A stretch of 35,491 bases of DNA from Bacteroidota bacterium (GTDB taxonomy: Bacteria; Bacteroidota; Bacteroidia; Bacteroidales; JAADGE01): NCBI GenBank assembly GCA_024277895.1, contig JAJRUH010000022.1:1-35491 (forward strand). The letters are read 5' to 3'. The position numbers and the translations under genes are program-made. This document shows, piece after piece, positions 16,788 through 27,499 of this stretch (its first letter is position 1; the number at the start of each line of letters is the position of its first letter). The notes under the pieces were generated by a model. That model worked only from the letters and a program-made list of their open reading frames with translations. It was not told the origin of the DNA and made no database searches.

Positions 16788-16818
16788 ATTGCATTGAAAA
16801 AAAATAATTCTACCTTTG
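16788..16818 (+). promoter_or_regulatory. Promoter of the str-S10-spc-alpha cluster
   Basis: ATTG (16788-16791), then 19 nt, then TACCTTTG (16811-16818), a full Bacteroidota promoter 27 nt before rpsL. It is the only clear promoter found ahead of the 17-kb gene run. Confidence 0.8.
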
Positions 16819-16845
16819 CAGCCCAAATTTTAAAATAAGTCAGAA

Positions 16846-17223
16846 ATGCCTACAATTCAACAATTAATAAGAAAAGGTAGAAAAACAGTAAAAGGAAAAA
16901 GTAAATCTCCGGCATTAAATTCAAGTCCTCAAAAACGAGGAGTATGTGTCAGAGTTTATACAACTACGCCGAAAAAACCGAATTCAGCAATGCGAAAAGT
17001 TGCCAGAGTAAGATTGACAAACGGAAAAGAAGTTAATGCTTATATTCCGGGTGAAGGTCATAATCTGCAGGAACACTCTATTGTTTTGGTAAGAGGCGGA
17101 AGAGTAAAAGATTTGCCCGGTGTAAGATATCATGTTATAAGAGGGACTCTTGATACTCAGGGAGTTGACGACAGAACCCAAAGACGCTCTAAATACGGTA
17201 CTAAAAAACCTAAGAAAAAATAA
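16846..17223 (+). CDS. rpsL: 30S ribosomal protein S12
   Basis: A 125-residue S12 at the decoding centre of the 30S subunit, first gene of the cluster. The loop [10 protein letters not shown] (K43/K44) is the unmutated sequence where streptomycin resistance changes occur, so nothing suggests resistance. [13 protein letters not shown] contains D89, the aspartate that RimO methylthiolates in some bacteria. The start [11 protein letters not shown] matches the family. No ribosome-binding sequence precedes it (AAGTCAGAA then ATG). It is followed by rpsG after 22 nt. Confidence 0.99.
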   Translation: MPTIQQLIRKGRKTVKGKSKSPALNSSPQKRGVCVRVYTTTPKKPNSAMRKVARVRLTNGKEVNAYIPGEGHNLQEHSIVLVRGGRVKDLPGVRYHVIRGTLDTQGVDDRTQRRSKYGTKKPKKK

Positions 17224-17245
17224 TTATATTATATATTAAAGGTAT

Positions 17246-17722
17246 ATGAGAAATCAAAAGAAAAGAAAATTCGGAATTCAACTTGATCCGAAATTTAATG
17301 ACAAAATGGTTACACAATTTGTCAATAATTTGATGTTAGACGGGAAAAAGAATATTTCGTTTGATATTTTTTATTCGGCACTTGACATTGTCGGGCAAAG
17401 AGCAAAAGACACTGAAAGTACACCGCTTGAAATTTGGAAAAAAGCAATTGTAAACATAACGCCCCAAGTTGAAGTTAAAAGCAGAAGAGTCGGCGGTGCG
17501 ACATTTCAAGTTCCTACTGAAATTAATCCGGGCAGAAAAATGTCTATCAGTATGAAAAATATGATAAAATATGCAAGGGCAAGAAGAGGCAAATCAATGG
17601 CTGAGAAATTAGCTGCCGAAATTCTTGATGCATATAATGAAGAAGGAGGAGCTTTTAAAAGAAAAGAAGAAACACACAGAATGGCTGAAGCAAATAAAGC
17701 ATTTGCACATTTCAGATTCTAA
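17246..17722 (+). CDS. rpsG: 30S ribosomal protein S7
   Basis: A 158-residue S7, primary binder of the 16S rRNA 3' major domain and organiser of the head near the E site. The RNA-binding hairpin [16 protein letters not shown] (75-90) and the C-terminal [15 protein letters not shown] are intact. Length is normal (156 in most bacteria). In E. coli S7 represses the str operon by binding its mRNA; whether that occurs here cannot be read from the 22-nt gap upstream. The gap to fusA is 8 nt. Confidence 0.99.
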   Translation: MRNQKKRKFGIQLDPKFNDKMVTQFVNNLMLDGKKNISFDIFYSALDIVGQRAKDTESTPLEIWKKAIVNITPQVEVKSRRVGGATFQVPTEINPGRKMSISMKNMIKYARARRGKSMAEKLAAEILDAYNEEGGAFKRKEETHRMAEANKAFAHFRF

Positions 17723-17730
17723 AAAGATAA

Positions 17731-19845
17731 ATGGCAGCAGAAGATTTAAAATATTTGCGTAACATTGGTATCATGGCTCACATCGATGCCGGTAAAACTA
17801 CAACAACCGAAAGGATATTGTATTATACCGGTGTGAATTATAAAATCGGGGAAGTCCATGACGGTCTTGCTACAATGGATTGGATGGAGCAAGAACAAGA
17901 ACGCGGTATTACAATAACTTCTGCAGCAACTACAACTTATTGGAAACACAATGATATAAAATACAAAATCAACATAATTGACACACCCGGTCATGTTGAT
18001 TTTACGGTCGAAGTCGAGCGCTCATTAAGAGTATTAGACGGTGCCGTTGCTGTATTTTGTGCTGTGGGCGGAGTCGAGCCTCAATCTGAAACTGTATGGA
18101 GACAAGCCGATAAATATCAAGTTCCGGTTATTGCCTTTGTGAATAAAATGGACAGAACAGGTGCTGATTTTTTCGGAGTTGTTGAACAAATAGAAGAAAA
18201 ACTCGGAGCACATCCCGTACCGTTTCAATTGCCTATAGGTTCTGAAGAAAATTTTAAAGGTGTAATTGATTTAATTGAAAAAAAATCATATATTTGGAAT
18301 AACGAAGACGAATACGGAGAAAAATATGAAATTTCCGATATAAGTGAAGAGTATAATGAAATCGTTGAAGAGTGGAGAGAACATTTAATTGAAAATGTTA
18401 TTGAGAATGATGATGAAATGATGGAACAATTTTTTGAAGATCGCCGCAGTATTTCTGTTCTGGAGTTTAAAGAGGTTGCAAGAAAAGCAGTGTTGCTGAG
18501 AAAAATAATTCCCGTTTTTTGCGGTACGGCATTACGAAATAAAGGAATTCAAATGTTATTGGATGCCGTTGCGGATTATTTGCCGAGTCCTGTTGATATT
18601 CCTCCCGTTAAGGGAATTAATCCCAAAAATAATGATGAAGTCCTGAGAAACGCAGATAAAAATGAACCTTTATCTGCATTGGTTTTTAAAATATCAACTG
18701 ATAAATATGTCGGAAAATTAGCCTATGTAAGGGTATATTCAGGTATTTTAAAAGCAAAATCACAAGTTTTTAATCCCAGAACAAAAAAACGTGAACGCTT
18801 AATGAATTTGTATCACATGCATGCAAATAAACAAATTGCTGTTGAAGAAGTTACAGCAGGTGATATTTGTGCAATAAGCGGATTTAAAGATATTCAAACA
18901 GGAGATACTCTCACTGCTGAAAATAAACAAGTAATTCTCGAAAATATTCAATTTCCCGAACCTGTAATCGGAATTGTAATTGAACCGAAAGTTCAAAAAG
19001 ATATTGATAAATTAGCCGATTCATTACAAATATTGTCAGAAGAAGATCCTACTTTTAAAGTTAAAATTGATAAAAATACCGGACAAAGAATTATATACGG
19101 TATGGGGGAACTTCATTTAGAAATTATTACCGACAGATTAGAACGTGAATTTAATATTAAATGTAATAGAGGAAAACCTCAAGTATCGTATAAGGAAGAA
19201 TTAACCAAAGAGGTATTACATCATGAAATTTTTGATAAAGATACTGCCGGAAAAGGAAAATTTGCTGAAATAACAGTAAAAATAGGACCTTTTAAAACTG
19301 ATGATGAGACAGATAATTTTATATTTATAAACAGACTCAGTAAAGGTGTATTACCTGCTAATTATACGGAAGCAATTAAAAGAGGATTTATGCAGGCTAT
19401 GAATAACGGACCGTTGGCAGGATATCCCTTGAATAACTTATCAGTCGAATTATTAGATGCAACTTATAAACAAGATGAATCTGATGACCTTTCATTTGAA
19501 ATAGCAGCAAGACAAGCCTGCCGAATCGCATCTGTTAATGCAGCACCGGTACTCCTCGAACCTTTTATGGAAATTGAAGTACTGACTCCCGGAGAATATC
19601 TCGGTGATATCGTTTCAGATTTAAATAAAAGACGAGCTAAAATAAACGGAACATCAGAAAAAGCAAATATGCAGGTTATTCATACAGTTGCACCATTATC
19701 TGAAATGTTCGGTTATGTTACGATTCTCAGAACTTTAAGTTCGGGAAGAGCTTCTTCCGTTATGGAATTCTCACATTACGGTAAAGTAGAAGATAAAATA
19801 TCAAATGAAATAATTGCAAGACTAACAGGAAAAATATTTGCTTAA
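17731..19845 (+). CDS. fusA: Elongation factor G (canonical)
   Basis: A 704-residue translocation GTPase that also splits ribosomes with RRF. All G motifs are intact: AHIDAGKTT (16-24), DTPGHVDF with catalytic H88, and NKMD (138-141), in contrast to the second EF-G encoded at 14248-16407. Domains II to V follow with the usual domain IV and the C-terminal [15 protein letters not shown]. It sits between rpsG and rpsJ; the tuf gene that often follows fusA in other phyla is absent from this position, as expected for Bacteroidota. Confidence 0.99.
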   Translation: MAAEDLKYLRNIGIMAHIDAGKTTTTERILYYTGVNYKIGEVHDGLATMDWMEQEQERGITITSAATTTYWKHNDIKYKINIIDTPGHVDFTVEVERSLRVLDGAVAVFCAVGGVEPQSETVWRQADKYQVPVIAFVNKMDRTGADFFGVVEQIEEKLGAHPVPFQLPIGSEENFKGVIDLIEKKSYIWNNEDEYGEKYEISDISEEYNEIVEEWREHLIENVIENDDEMMEQFFEDRRSISVLEFKEVARKAVLLRKIIPVFCGTALRNKGIQMLLDAVADYLPSPVDIPPVKGINPKNNDEVLRNADKNEPLSALVFKISTDKYVGKLAYVRVYSGILKAKSQVFNPRTKKRERLMNLYHMHANKQIAVEEVTAGDICAISGFKDIQTGDTLTAENKQVILENIQFPEPVIGIVIEPKVQKDIDKLADSLQILSEEDPTFKVKIDKNTGQRIIYGMGELHLEIITDRLEREFNIKCNRGKPQVSYKEELTKEVLHHEIFDKDTAGKGKFAEITVKIGPFKTDDETDNFIFINRLSKGVLPANYTEAIKRGFMQAMNNGPLAGYPLNNLSVELLDATYKQDESDDLSFEIAARQACRIASVNAAPVLLEPFMEIEVLTPGEYLGDIVSDLNKRRAKINGTSEKANMQVIHTVAPLSEMFGYVTILRTLSSGRASSVMEFSHYGKVEDKISNEIIARLTGKIFA

Positions 19846-19857
19846 AATTTTATATAA

Positions 19858-20163
19858 ATGGCACAAAAAATCAGAATAAAATTAAAATCTTACGATCACA
19901 ATTTGGTCGATAATTCGGCTGAAAAGATTGTAAAGACCGTTAAAACAACAGGAGCAGTAGTAAGCGGACCAATCCCTTTACCTACTCAAAAAAGAATCTT
20001 TACTGTTCTGCGTTCAACTTTTGTAAATAAAAAATCAAGAGAACAATTTCAACTCTCTTCATTCAAAAGATTGATTGATATTTACAGTTCAAATGCAAAA
20101 ACTGTTGATGCATTAATGAAATTAGAACTCCCGAGCGGAGTTGATGTTGAAATAAAAGTGTAA
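19858..20163 (+). CDS. rpsJ: 30S ribosomal protein S10
   Basis: A 101-residue S10 of the 30S head, also the NusE subunit of antitermination complexes. The sequence [15 protein letters not shown] and the segment [17 protein letters not shown], the long loop that reaches into the 30S head, identify it. It begins 12 nt after fusA with no promoter or terminator between them, so the str and S10 groups are joined into one run. Confidence 0.99.
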   Translation: MAQKIRIKLKSYDHNLVDNSAEKIVKTVKTTGAVVSGPIPLPTQKRIFTVLRSTFVNKKSREQFQLSSFKRLIDIYSSNAKTVDALMKLELPSGVDVEIKV

Positions 20164-20192
20164 TTTTTTATTAATTAATAAAAGAAAGTAAA

Positions 20193-20813
20193 ATGGCCGG
20201 ATTAATCGGGAAAAAAATCGGAATGACATCCGTTTTCAGTGCCGAGGGAAAAAATATTCCATGCACTGTTTTAGAAGCCGGACCTTGTGTTGTTACTCAA
20301 ATTAAAACGATTGACAACGACGGGTATGAAGCTGTACAATTAGCGTACGATGAAAAAAAAGAAAAAAGAACTAATAAAGCACAATCGGGGCATTTTAAAA
20401 ATGCTAAAACTACTCCGAAAAGAAAATTAGTTGAATTTTCAACAGAAGAAGGAACTGAATACAAATTAGGAGATATTATTGATGTAGAAACATTTAATAA
20501 TGACACTTGGGTTGATGTTACTGGATTTTCTAAAGGTAAAGGATTTCAGGGAGTTGTAAAAAGATATAACTTTAAAGGTGTAAACGATGCAACTCACGGA
20601 CAACACAACAGATTAAGAGCACCGGGTTCTCTCGGAGCATCTTCATACCCTTCGAGAGTATTCAAGGGAATGCGTATGGCAGGAAGAACAGGAAACGACA
20701 GAGTCAAAGTTTTAAATCTTCGTATTCTTAAAATTATTCCTGAAAATAATATTATTATAGTAAAAGGATCCGTTCCGGGTCCGAAAGGTTCATATATCTT
20801 AATTGAAAAATAA
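20193..20813 (+). CDS. rplC: 50S ribosomal protein L3
   Basis: A 206-residue L3, an early 50S assembly protein whose loop approaches the peptidyl transferase centre. [18 protein letters not shown] (134-151) and [16 protein letters not shown] identify it. The glutamine that PrmB methylates in E. coli L3 (GQNQTPG) is replaced here by the ASSYPS segment, so no such modification is expected. It follows rpsJ by 29 nt, and its stop overlaps the start of rplD by one base (TAATG), suggesting coupled translation. Confidence 0.99.
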   Translation: MAGLIGKKIGMTSVFSAEGKNIPCTVLEAGPCVVTQIKTIDNDGYEAVQLAYDEKKEKRTNKAQSGHFKNAKTTPKRKLVEFSTEEGTEYKLGDIIDVETFNNDTWVDVTGFSKGKGFQGVVKRYNFKGVNDATHGQHNRLRAPGSLGASSYPSRVFKGMRMAGRTGNDRVKVLNLRILKIIPENNIIIVKGSVPGPKGSYILIEK

Positions 20814-21454
20814 TGGAATTGAATGTATTAAATAAAGACGGAAAAGATACCGGCAAAAAAGTAACATTGTCTGACGAGATATTTGGTATTGAACCTAATG
20901 ACCATGTTATATATTTAGATGTAAAACAACATCTGGCAAATAAAAGACAAGGTACTCATAAAGCAAAAGAAAGAGGCGAAGTAAAAGGAAGTACCAGAAA
21001 AATTAAAAAACAAAAAGGTACCGGTACTGCAAGGGCAGGAAGTATTAAAAGTCCGGTATTAAGAGGCGGAGGAAGAGTTTTCGGTCCCAGACCCAGAGAT
21101 TATAGTTTCAAGCTTAATAAAAAAGTTAAACAATTAGCTCGTAAATCAGCTCTTTCTTACAAAGCTTCCGGCAATAATATTTTAGTTGTAGAAGACCTTG
21201 ATTTTCAAATGCCTAAGACAAAAGCAATCATTGATTTTAAAAATAATTTAAAAATTAATGATAAAAAGTTGCTTTTAGTTTTATCAAATGAAAATAAAAA
21301 CATATATTTGTCAGCTCGAAATTTAAAGAAGTCTAAAGTCTTAACGGTTTCACAATTAAATGCTTATGACGTTTTAAACAGTGAAACTCTGGTCTTAACA
21401 GAAGGCTCAATTGATAAAATTAACAAAGTTTTGGGCGTAAATCAAGAAAAATAA
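20813..21454 (+). CDS. rplD: 50S ribosomal protein L4
   Basis: A 213-residue L4. The extended loop [20 protein letters not shown] (68-87) lines the nascent-peptide exit tunnel and is the site of macrolide-resistance changes in other bacteria; it looks unmodified. In E. coli L4 represses the S10 operon through a leader hairpin and by blocking RNase E; no comparable leader is evident before rpsJ here. It overlaps rplC by 1 nt and precedes rplW by 4 nt. Confidence 0.99.
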   Translation: MELNVLNKDGKDTGKKVTLSDEIFGIEPNDHVIYLDVKQHLANKRQGTHKAKERGEVKGSTRKIKKQKGTGTARAGSIKSPVLRGGGRVFGPRPRDYSFKLNKKVKQLARKSALSYKASGNNILVVEDLDFQMPKTKAIIDFKNNLKINDKKLLLVLSNENKNIYLSARNLKKSKVLTVSQLNAYDVLNSETLVLTEGSIDKINKVLGVNQEK

Positions 21455-21458
21455 GATT

Positions 21459-21749
21459 ATGAATATCCTTATTGAACCGATAATAACCGAAAAAATGACT
21501 GAAAAAAGTGAAAAACTTAATCAGTACGGGTTTATTGTCAAAAAAGATGCAAATAAGATTGAAATTAAAAAAGCTGTTGAAAAATTTTATAATGTTACCG
21601 TAGAAAGAGTAAATACAATGGTTTACGGAGGAAAACGAAGAGACCGTTTTACAAAACGCGGTTTAATTAAGGGAAGAACCAAATCATTTAAAAAAGCATT
21701 GGTTACATTATCCGACGGCGACACAATTGATTTTTACAGCAATATCTAA
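21459..21749 (+). CDS. rplW: 50S ribosomal protein L23
   Basis: A 96-residue L23 at the tunnel exit, docking site for trigger factor and SRP. IEPIITEKMTEKSEKLNQYGF at the N-terminus and the basic loop GGKRRDRFTKRGLIKGRTKS are typical. The gene is of usual length and packed between rplD (4 nt) and rplB (6 nt). Confidence 0.98.
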   Translation: MNILIEPIITEKMTEKSEKLNQYGFIVKKDANKIEIKKAVEKFYNVTVERVNTMVYGGKRRDRFTKRGLIKGRTKSFKKALVTLSDGDTIDFYSNI

Positions 21750-21755
21750 AAAAAG

Positions 21756-22589
21756 ATGGGAGTTAAGAAATTAAAACCGGTTACACCCGGACAGAGACGA
21801 AAAATAGTTAACACTTTTGAGGAAATTACTGTTTCAAAACCTGAAAAAAGTTTAGTTAAAGGTAAGACTAAATCAGGAGGCAGAAATAACCAAGGGCGTA
21901 TGACTATGCGTTATATAGGCGGCGGTCATAAGAAATCATACAGATTAGTTGATTTCAAAAGAAATAAAGACGGAGTTCCTGCGACAGTAAAAACAGTTGA
22001 ATACGACCCGAACAGAACAGCATTTATTTCTTTATTATTTTATGCTGACGGAGAAAAACGATATATTATTGCTCCGAACGGTTTAAAAGTCGGAGATGTA
22101 ATATTGTCAGGTAAAGATGTTGCTCCGGAAATAGGAAATACCTTATTTTTATCCGACATTCCTTTAGGAACCGTGGTACATAATGTTGAGTTACAACCCG
22201 GAAAAGGCGGAGAAATGGCAAGAAGTGCCGGTTCTTATGCACAATTGGTTTCAAAAGAAGGTAAGTTTGTTGTATTAAAATTACCTTCAGGAGAATTAAG
22301 AAAAATATTAAGCACTTGCAGAGCTACTGTAGGAACAGTTTCCAATTCCGATAATGCACTTTTAAAATCCGGAAAAGCCGGGCGATCGCGTTGGAAAGGA
22401 AGAAGACCCAGAGTAAGAGGTGTCGCAATGAACCCTGTTGATCACCCCATGGGAGGCGGCGAAGGAAAATCCTCGGGCGGACATCCGCGTTCAAGAAACG
22501 GTGTATTAGCTAAAGGTTTTAAAACCAGAGGTAAAAAAGTTTCTGATAAGTATATTGTAGAAAGAAGAAAAAACAAGAAAAGAAAATAA
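21756..22589 (+). CDS. rplB: 50S ribosomal protein L2
   Basis: A 277-residue L2, needed for subunit association and peptidyl transferase assembly. The invariant histidine equivalent to E. coli H229 is H230 in [19 protein letters not shown]. The N-terminal OB-fold, SH3-like domain and a Lys/Arg-rich C-terminal tail (RRKNKKRK) are all present. It starts 6 nt after rplW and is followed by rpsS after 17 nt. Confidence 0.99.
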   Translation: MGVKKLKPVTPGQRRKIVNTFEEITVSKPEKSLVKGKTKSGGRNNQGRMTMRYIGGGHKKSYRLVDFKRNKDGVPATVKTVEYDPNRTAFISLLFYADGEKRYIIAPNGLKVGDVILSGKDVAPEIGNTLFLSDIPLGTVVHNVELQPGKGGEMARSAGSYAQLVSKEGKFVVLKLPSGELRKILSTCRATVGTVSNSDNALLKSGKAGRSRWKGRRPRVRGVAMNPVDHPMGGGEGKSSGGHPRSRNGVLAKGFKTRGKKVSDKYIVERRKNKKRK

Positions 22590-22606
22590 ATTTATAATTA
22601 TTTTTT

Positions 22607-22870
22607 ATGAGCAGATCTCTCAAAAAAGGACCGTATATAGACTTTAAACTTGACAAAAAAGTTAAAGAAATGACTGAATCAGGTAAAAAGAAGGTCATTA
22701 AAACATGGGCTAGAAATTCAATGATTTCTCCCGACTTTGTCGGACAAACAATAGCAGTTCACAACGGTAAAAAATTTATTCCCGTTTACGTAACTGAAAA
22801 TATGGTGGGACACAGATTAGGTGAATTTTCACCCACCAGAACATATAGAGGACATAAAAAGAAAAAATAA
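22607..22870 (+). CDS. rpsS: 30S ribosomal protein S19
   Basis: An 87-residue S19 that pairs with S13 in the 30S head and contacts the A-site tRNA. The N-terminal [18 protein letters not shown] and the C-terminal [19 protein letters not shown] are characteristic. Its stop overlaps the ATG of rplV by one base. Confidence 0.99.
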   Translation: MSRSLKKGPYIDFKLDKKVKEMTESGKKKVIKTWARNSMISPDFVGQTIAVHNGKKFIPVYVTENMVGHRLGEFSPTRTYRGHKKKK

Positions 22871-23271
22871 TGGGTGTACGTAAAAAACAAAGAGCAGAAC
22901 AATTAAAAGAGCTGCGAAAAACGCAATATTTTGCAGTGCTTAAAGGTTGCCCGACCTCTCCTCGAAAAATGAGATTGGTCGCCGATTTAATAAGAGGTGA
23001 AGAAGTATTAAAAGCCCTTGATATTTTAAAATATAATCCGAAAGAAGCTTCCGGAAGATTAGAAAAACTTCTGAAATCTGCCATTGCTAACTGGGAAAAT
23101 AAAAACGAAGGACAAAAACCTGAAGACCACTTTCTTTATGTTAAAGAAATTCGCGTGGATTCAGCTACAATGTTGAAAAGATATCAACCGGCTCCTCAAG
23201 GAAGAGCACACAGAATAAGAAAACGTTCAAATCACGTTACTTTATATATTGACAGTAAAGAAAACAAATAA
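22870..23271 (+). CDS. rplV: 50S ribosomal protein L22
   Basis: A 133-residue L22 whose beta-hairpin forms the tunnel constriction with L4. [16 protein letters not shown] near the N-terminus and the hairpin region ending [19 protein letters not shown] identify it. It overlaps rpsS and rpsC by one base at each end (TAATG twice), the only gene in the run coupled this way on both sides. Confidence 0.99.
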   Translation: MGVRKKQRAEQLKELRKTQYFAVLKGCPTSPRKMRLVADLIRGEEVLKALDILKYNPKEASGRLEKLLKSAIANWENKNEGQKPEDHFLYVKEIRVDSATMLKRYQPAPQGRAHRIRKRSNHVTLYIDSKENK

Positions 23272-23987
23272 TGGGACAAAAAATAAATCCGATAAGTAAC
23301 AGACTTGGTATCATCAGAGGATGGGATTCTAATTGGTTCGGCGGGAAAAAATACGCCGATAAAATTCTTGAAGACAGTAAAATTCGAAAATATCTTAAAA
23401 CTCGTTTGGCTAAAGCCGGAGTCTCAAGAATTATTATCGAAAGAACTTTAAAACTCATTACTGTTACCATTACTACTTCAAGACCCGGTATTATTATCGG
23501 AAAAGGAGGACAAGAAGTTGATAAGTTAAAAGAAGAATTAAAAAAAATAACAGGTGAAAAAGATATTCAAATTAATATTTTTGAAATCAAAAAACCTGAA
23601 CTCGATGCAGTTATCGTTGCAGAAAATATTGCTAAACAAGTCGAAGGAAATATTGCATATCGAAGAGCAGTAAGAATGGCAATTTCTTCTACAATGAGAA
23701 TGGGAGCCGAAGGAATTAAAGTATTGGTTTCCGGGCGTTTAAACGGTGCCGAAATGGCTCGTAACGAAATGTATAAAGAAGGACGAACTCCTTTACATAC
23801 CTTAAGAGCAGATATTGATTATTATAATGCGGAAGCATTGACAAAAGTCGGATTAATCGGAATTAAAGTTTGGATTTGCCGAGGTGAAAAATTCGGAAAA
23901 CAAGATTTAACACCGAATTTCAGCAAACAAACAAAAAAAGGATCACACCATCGTTCAGGCGGACCCAAAAGAAGAAGAAGAAATTAA
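23271..23987 (+). CDS. rpsC: 30S ribosomal protein S3
   Basis: A 238-residue S3 at the mRNA entry channel, part of the ribosomal helicase. The N-terminal type II KH domain has [16 protein letters not shown] with GKGG at 77-80, and the C-terminal domain contains [20 protein letters not shown] and a basic KRRRRN end. Length is normal. It overlaps rplV by 1 nt and precedes rplP by 18 nt. Confidence 0.99.
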   Translation: MGQKINPISNRLGIIRGWDSNWFGGKKYADKILEDSKIRKYLKTRLAKAGVSRIIIERTLKLITVTITTSRPGIIIGKGGQEVDKLKEELKKITGEKDIQINIFEIKKPELDAVIVAENIAKQVEGNIAYRRAVRMAISSTMRMGAEGIKVLVSGRLNGAEMARNEMYKEGRTPLHTLRADIDYYNAEALTKVGLIGIKVWICRGEKFGKQDLTPNFSKQTKKGSHHRSGGPKRRRRN

Positions 23988-24005
23988 CAGTTAAGTTATT
24001 TTAAA

Positions 24006-24431
24006 ATGTTACAACCAAAGAAAACAAAATTCAGAAAACAACAAAAGGGGAGAATGAAAGGTAATTCTTACCGAGGAACTACCATCGCATTTGGTTCATT
24101 TGCTATAAAATCCCTTGAAACTGAATGGCTTACAGGAAGGCAAATTGAAGCAGCTCGTCAGGCTGTTACAAGATATATGAAACGTGAAGGAAATATATGG
24201 ATTCGTATTTTTCCCGACAAACCGGTTACTAAAAAACCTGCGGAAGTTCGTATGGGTAAAGGTAAAGGAGAACCGGAATTATTTGTTGCAAGAGTTCAGC
24301 CCGGAAGAATATTATTTGAAGCTGACGGAGTACCCGAAGCAGTTGCTCGCGAAGCAATGAGATTAGCAGCTCAAAAATTACCGGTAAAAACTAAATTTAT
24401 TGTACGCAGAGATTATACGGAAACTGTTTAA
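24006..24431 (+). CDS. rplP: 50S ribosomal protein L16
   Basis: A 141-residue L16 that organises the A-site region of the 50S subunit. The start [19 protein letters not shown] and the segment [20 protein letters not shown] are conserved; the latter includes the arginine region that is hydroxylated in E. coli. It is followed by rpmC after 28 nt, one of the larger gaps in the run, with no regulatory element seen. Confidence 0.99.
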   Translation: MLQPKKTKFRKQQKGRMKGNSYRGTTIAFGSFAIKSLETEWLTGRQIEAARQAVTRYMKREGNIWIRIFPDKPVTKKPAEVRMGKGKGEPELFVARVQPGRILFEADGVPEAVAREAMRLAAQKLPVKTKFIVRRDYTETV

Positions 24432-24459
24432 TTTTTTATTATAGTTAAAATAATACGAA

Positions 24460-24663
24460 ATGAAAAATTCTGAAATAAAAGAATTGTCAACAAAAGAGTT
24501 GTTTGAAAGATTAGTCAGCGAAAGTGATAACTTATTCTCATTGAGAATGAATCACAAAATATCTGACCTTGATAACCCTCATCAAATTAAAGAATCTAAA
24601 AGATCTATTGCTCGTTTAAAAACAGAAATAAAAAATAGAGAATTAAACGAAGTTAAATCTTAA
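24460..24663 (+). CDS. rpmC: 50S ribosomal protein L29
   Basis: A 67-residue two-helix protein of the tunnel exit that neighbours L23. MKNSEIKELSTKELFERLV and the C-terminal SIARLKTEIKNREL match the family. Position between rplP and rpsQ is the conserved one. Confidence 0.97.
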   Translation: MKNSEIKELSTKELFERLVSESDNLFSLRMNHKISDLDNPHQIKESKRSIARLKTEIKNRELNEVKS

Positions 24664-24678
24664 TTTGATATAGAAAAA

Positions 24679-24936
24679 ATGGAACAAAGGAATTTAAGAA
24701 AAGAACGAACGGGTATTGTTACCGGCGATAAAATGCAAAAATCAATTACCGTTACCGTAAGAACACGATATAAACATAAGATGTACGGTAAGTTTATGAC
24801 CAAAACAAAAAAGTATATTGCTCATGATGAGGAAGATACTTGTAAACTCGGTGATGTGGTCAAAATTGCAGAAACAAGACCGCTCAGTAAGAGAAAAAAA
24901 TGGAGATTAGTTGAAATAATTGAAAGAGCTAAGTAA
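24679..24936 (+). CDS. rpsQ: 30S ribosomal protein S17
   Basis: An 85-residue S17, a primary 16S rRNA binder with an OB fold. [20 protein letters not shown] and the C-terminal [19 protein letters not shown] identify it. rplN begins only 2 nt after its stop, so the S10 and spc groups are continuous. Confidence 0.99.
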   Translation: MEQRNLRKERTGIVTGDKMQKSITVTVRTRYKHKMYGKFMTKTKKYIAHDEEDTCKLGDVVKIAETRPLSKRKKWRLVEIIERAK

Positions 24937-24938
24937 TT

Positions 24939-25304
24939 ATGATACAACAAGAAAGCAGAGTAAATGTTGCTGATAACAGCGGAGCAAAAGAAGTGCTGAT
25001 AATCAGAGTTTTAGGCGGAACTAAAAAAAGATATGCCACTATCGGTGATCAAGTAGTCGTTGCCGTAAAAAGTGCTATACCCGCCGGTGAAATAAAAAAA
25101 GGTACTGTAACCAAAGGTGTTGTAGTCCGAACAAAAAAAGAAATTCGCCGACCGGACGGTTCTTATATTCGTTTCGATGATAATGCAGTCGTTCTTTTAA
25201 ATGCAACAGGTGAAATGAGGGGTACGCGTGTTTTTGGTCCGATACCGAGAGAATTGCGTAAAACAAATATGAAAATTATTTCATTAGCTCCCGAAGTTTT
25301 ATAA
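24939..25304 (+). CDS. rplN: 50S ribosomal protein L14
   Basis: A 121-residue L14, which forms bridge B8 with the 30S subunit and is the docking site of the silencing factor Rsf[21 protein letters not shown] and the C-terminal [23 protein letters not shown] are standard. Normally first gene of a separate spc operon; here only 2 nt separate it from rpsQ. Confidence 0.99.
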   Translation: MIQQESRVNVADNSGAKEVLIIRVLGGTKKRYATIGDQVVVAVKSAIPAGEIKKGTVTKGVVVRTKKEIRRPDGSYIRFDDNAVVLLNATGEMRGTRVFGPIPRELRKTNMKIISLAPEVL

Positions 25305-25322
25305 ATTGAAAATTTTAGTTTG

Positions 25323-25652
25323 ATGCAAAAGAAAATATATATTAAAAAAGGCGATATCGTTTTTGTAAATTCAGGAAATGATAAAGGCAAAAAAGGTCGT
25401 GTTTTGATGGTTAACCGTGATAAGTATAAGGCTATCGTTGAAGGAGTTAATATTATTTCAAAACATACGAAACCAAATGCAAAATATCCTGAAGGAGGAA
25501 TAATAAAGGAAGAAGCCCCTATTCATATTTCTAATTTAAATGTAATATGTCCGGAAACCGGTGTCCCCACAAGAATAGGAAGAAAATTAAACAGTAACGG
25601 GAAATTAGTTCGTTACTCTAAAAAGTCTAAGAACCAACAAGAGATTAAATAA
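25323..25652 (+). CDS. rplX: 50S ribosomal protein L24
   Basis: A 109-residue L24, an initiator of 50S assembly. The KOW motif region [20 protein letters not shown] (7-26) is clear, and the C-terminus [20 protein letters not shown] is typical. I use the ATG at 25323; a TTG directly before it at 25320 is also in frame but less likely to be used. Its stop overlaps the rplE start by one base. Confidence 0.98.
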   Translation: MQKKIYIKKGDIVFVNSGNDKGKKGRVLMVNRDKYKAIVEGVNIISKHTKPNAKYPEGGIIKEEAPIHISNLNVICPETGVPTRIGRKLNSNGKLVRYSKKSKNQQEIK

Positions 25653-26200
25653 TGGAAAAGAGAATTCCGACATTAAAGAAAAAATTTAAAGAAGAAATTA
25701 CCCCTTCATTACAAAAAGAATTTAAATATTCAAGTGTAATGCAAGTTCCGAGATTAGAAAAAATTGTTTTGAATCAAGGAATAGGTCAGGGAGTTGCAGA
25801 TAAAAAAATAATTACTACAGCTCAAGAAGAGTTATCAGTAATAGCCGGTCAACATGCAATACAACGTATTGCAAAAAACAATATTTCTAACTTTAAATTA
25901 CGTGAAGGAATGCCGATTGGTGTTTCAGTAACTTTGAGAAAAGATAAAATGTATGAATTTTTGGAAAAACTGTTAGTTGTTGCCATTCCCAGAATCAAGG
26001 ACTTTAACGGAATTTCCAATAAGTTTGACGGAAGAGGTAATTATACCTTAGGAATAGAAGAACAATTTATTTTTCCGGAAATTGAACTCGATAAGATTGA
26101 TAAAATCTTAGGTATGAATATAACATTTGTTACATCTGCAAAAACCGATGAAGAAGGTTATGCATTATTAAAACATTTCGGATTTCCTTTTAAAAAATAA
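25652..26200 (+). CDS. rplE: 50S ribosomal protein L5
   Basis: A 182-residue L5 of the central protuberance, binding 5S rRNA and the P-site t[24 protein letters not shown] and [21 protein letters not shown] are diagnostic, as is the C-terminal [16 protein letters not shown]. Overlaps rplX by 1 nt and is followed by rpsN after 5 nt. Confidence 0.99.
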   Translation: MEKRIPTLKKKFKEEITPSLQKEFKYSSVMQVPRLEKIVLNQGIGQGVADKKIITTAQEELSVIAGQHAIQRIAKNNISNFKLREGMPIGVSVTLRKDKMYEFLEKLLVVAIPRIKDFNGISNKFDGRGNYTLGIEEQFIFPEIELDKIDKILGMNITFVTSAKTDEEGYALLKHFGFPFKK

Positions 26201-26205
26201 TAAAT

Positions 26206-26475
26206 ATGGCTAAAGAATCAATGAAAGCTCGTGAGCGAAAAAGACAAAAAATGGTCGATAAATACGCTGAAAAAAGAGCAAAATTAAAAGCTGAGGGTGA
26301 TTGGGAAGGATTACAAAAATTACCGAAAAATTCATCTAAAGTTCGTTTGCACAACAGATGCAGCATCCCGGGCAGACCAAAAGGTTATATGAGGCAATTC
26401 GGAATCAGCAGAATAACATTCAGAGAAATGGCTTCTGACGGATTAATTCCCGGAGTTAAGAAAGCAAGTTGGTAA
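26206..26475 (+). CDS. rpsN: 30S ribosomal protein S14 (long, zinc-independent form)
   Basis: An 89-residue S14. This is the long form without the CxxC...CxxC zinc motif that marks the 61-residue zinc-binding form; a single cysteine remains in [13 protein letters not shown]. The C-terminal [19 protein letters not shown] and PGVKKASW are typical. Placed in the normal position between L5 and S8. Confidence 0.98.
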   Translation: MAKESMKARERKRQKMVDKYAEKRAKLKAEGDWEGLQKLPKNSSKVRLHNRCSIPGRPKGYMRQFGISRITFREMASDGLIPGVKKASW

Positions 26476-26494
26476 AATTTTAAATAAATTAGTA

Positions 26495-26893
26495 ATGATT
26501 ACAGATACGGTTGCAGATTACCTTACACGAATCAGAAATGCTGTTATGGCAAAACATAAAGTTGTCGAAATTCCGGCTTCTAATTTGAAAAAAGCTATAA
26601 CAAAGTTATTATTTGATCAAGGATATATCTTAAGTTATAAATTTGAAGATGATGATAAACAAGGAATTATTAAAATAGCTCTTAAATATCATCCTAAAAC
26701 AAAATTACCCGCGATTCATAAATTAGAACGCGTAAGTACACCCGGTTTACGAAAATACACTTCTGCAGCAGATATGCCCAGAGTATTAAACGGATTAGGT
26801 ATCGCAATTATATCTACATCCGGAGGCGTAATGACCAATAAGGAAGCTGCACGTCAAAAAATAGGTGGCGAGGTATTATGTTATGTATATTAA
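26495..26893 (+). CDS. rpsH: 30S ribosomal protein S8
   Basis: A 132-residue S8, a primary binder of 16S helix 21. DTVADYLTRIRNAVMAKH and the C-terminal GIAIISTSGGVMTNKEARRQ-like segment (here KEAARQKIGGEVLCYVY) identify it. In E. coli S8 represses the spc operon by binding mRNA near rplE; I saw no matching structure in the short gaps here. Confidence 0.99.
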   Translation: MITDTVADYLTRIRNAVMAKHKVVEIPASNLKKAITKLLFDQGYILSYKFEDDDKQGIIKIALKYHPKTKLPAIHKLERVSTPGLRKYTSAADMPRVLNGLGIAIISTSGGVMTNKEAARQKIGGEVLCYVY

Positions 26894-26921
26894 AATTAAA
26901 AATCTGAAATAAAATAATAAG

Positions 26922-27476
26922 ATGTCACGAATAGGTAAATTACCGGTAATAATTCCGGATGGTGTTAAAATTGAAGTGTCTGATGATAATATCGTTACCG
27001 TAAAAGGTAAGCTCGGAGAATTATCTCAAAAAATTCACAAAGACATCAAACTTGAGATTGAAGGAAATACAATCAATTTAACACGACCTTCGGATTCTAA
27101 ACAACATAAATCTTTTCACGGTTTATCTCGCGTTTTAGTGAATAATATGGTTAAAGGTGTTTCTGAAGGATTTGAGAAAAAACTCGAAGTTATTGGTGTT
27201 GGCTACAGAGCTTCTGCAAACGGACAATTATTAGAAGTAAATGTAGGATATTCACATCCTATAGTTATACAATTACCCGACGAAGTAAAGGTTGAAGTTC
27301 AACAAGAAAAAAGACAAAATGCATTTATCACTCTTAAAAGTTTTGATAAACAATTATTGGGCGAAGTTGCTGCTAAAGTAAGATCCTTCAGAAAACCCGA
27401 ACCATATAAAGGAAAAGGTATTCGCTACGTTGGTGAATATGTAAGAAAAAAAGTCGGAAAAGCAGCATCAGAATAA
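26922..27476 (+). CDS. rplF: 50S ribosomal protein L6
   Basis: A 184-residue L6 with two similar RNA-binding halves, near the sarcin-ricin loop. The start [19 protein letters not shown] and the C-terminal [20 protein letters not shown] are characteristic. Gaps of 28 nt before and 23 nt after contain nothing recognisable. Confidence 0.99.
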   Translation: MSRIGKLPVIIPDGVKIEVSDDNIVTVKGKLGELSQKIHKDIKLEIEGNTINLTRPSDSKQHKSFHGLSRVLVNNMVKGVSEGFEKKLEVIGVGYRASANGQLLEVNVGYSHPIVIQLPDEVKVEVQQEKRQNAFITLKSFDKQLLGEVAAKVRSFRKPEPYKGKGIRYVGEYVRKKVGKAASE

Positions 27477-27499
27477 TATTTATTATAAAAAGAATTAAA

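Larger units (their letters stand above)
16408..16845. other. 438-nt intergenic region between EF-G2 and rpsL
   Basis: This is the only gene-free stretch above 300 nt. It holds the EF-G2 promoter at the left and the rpsL promoter at the right. Between them are an imperfect 13-nt direct repeat (GAGATTAATACAG at 16552-16564 and GAGATTGATACAG at 16577-16589, with AATCTC at 16593-16598 able to pair with the second copy) and a weak hairpin AGAGACA/TGTCTTT near 16640-16666 followed by T. No ORF, tRNA or known riboswitch is apparent. Confidence 0.7.

Noticed and set aside
16408-16845. tRNA, riboswitch or CRISPR in the long intergenic region
   Set aside because: No cloverleaf, no known riboswitch core and only two copies of a short repeat were seen.
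16846-17223. Streptomycin-resistance change in S12
   Set aside because: The [10 protein letters not shown] and [13 protein letters not shown] segments have the normal residues.
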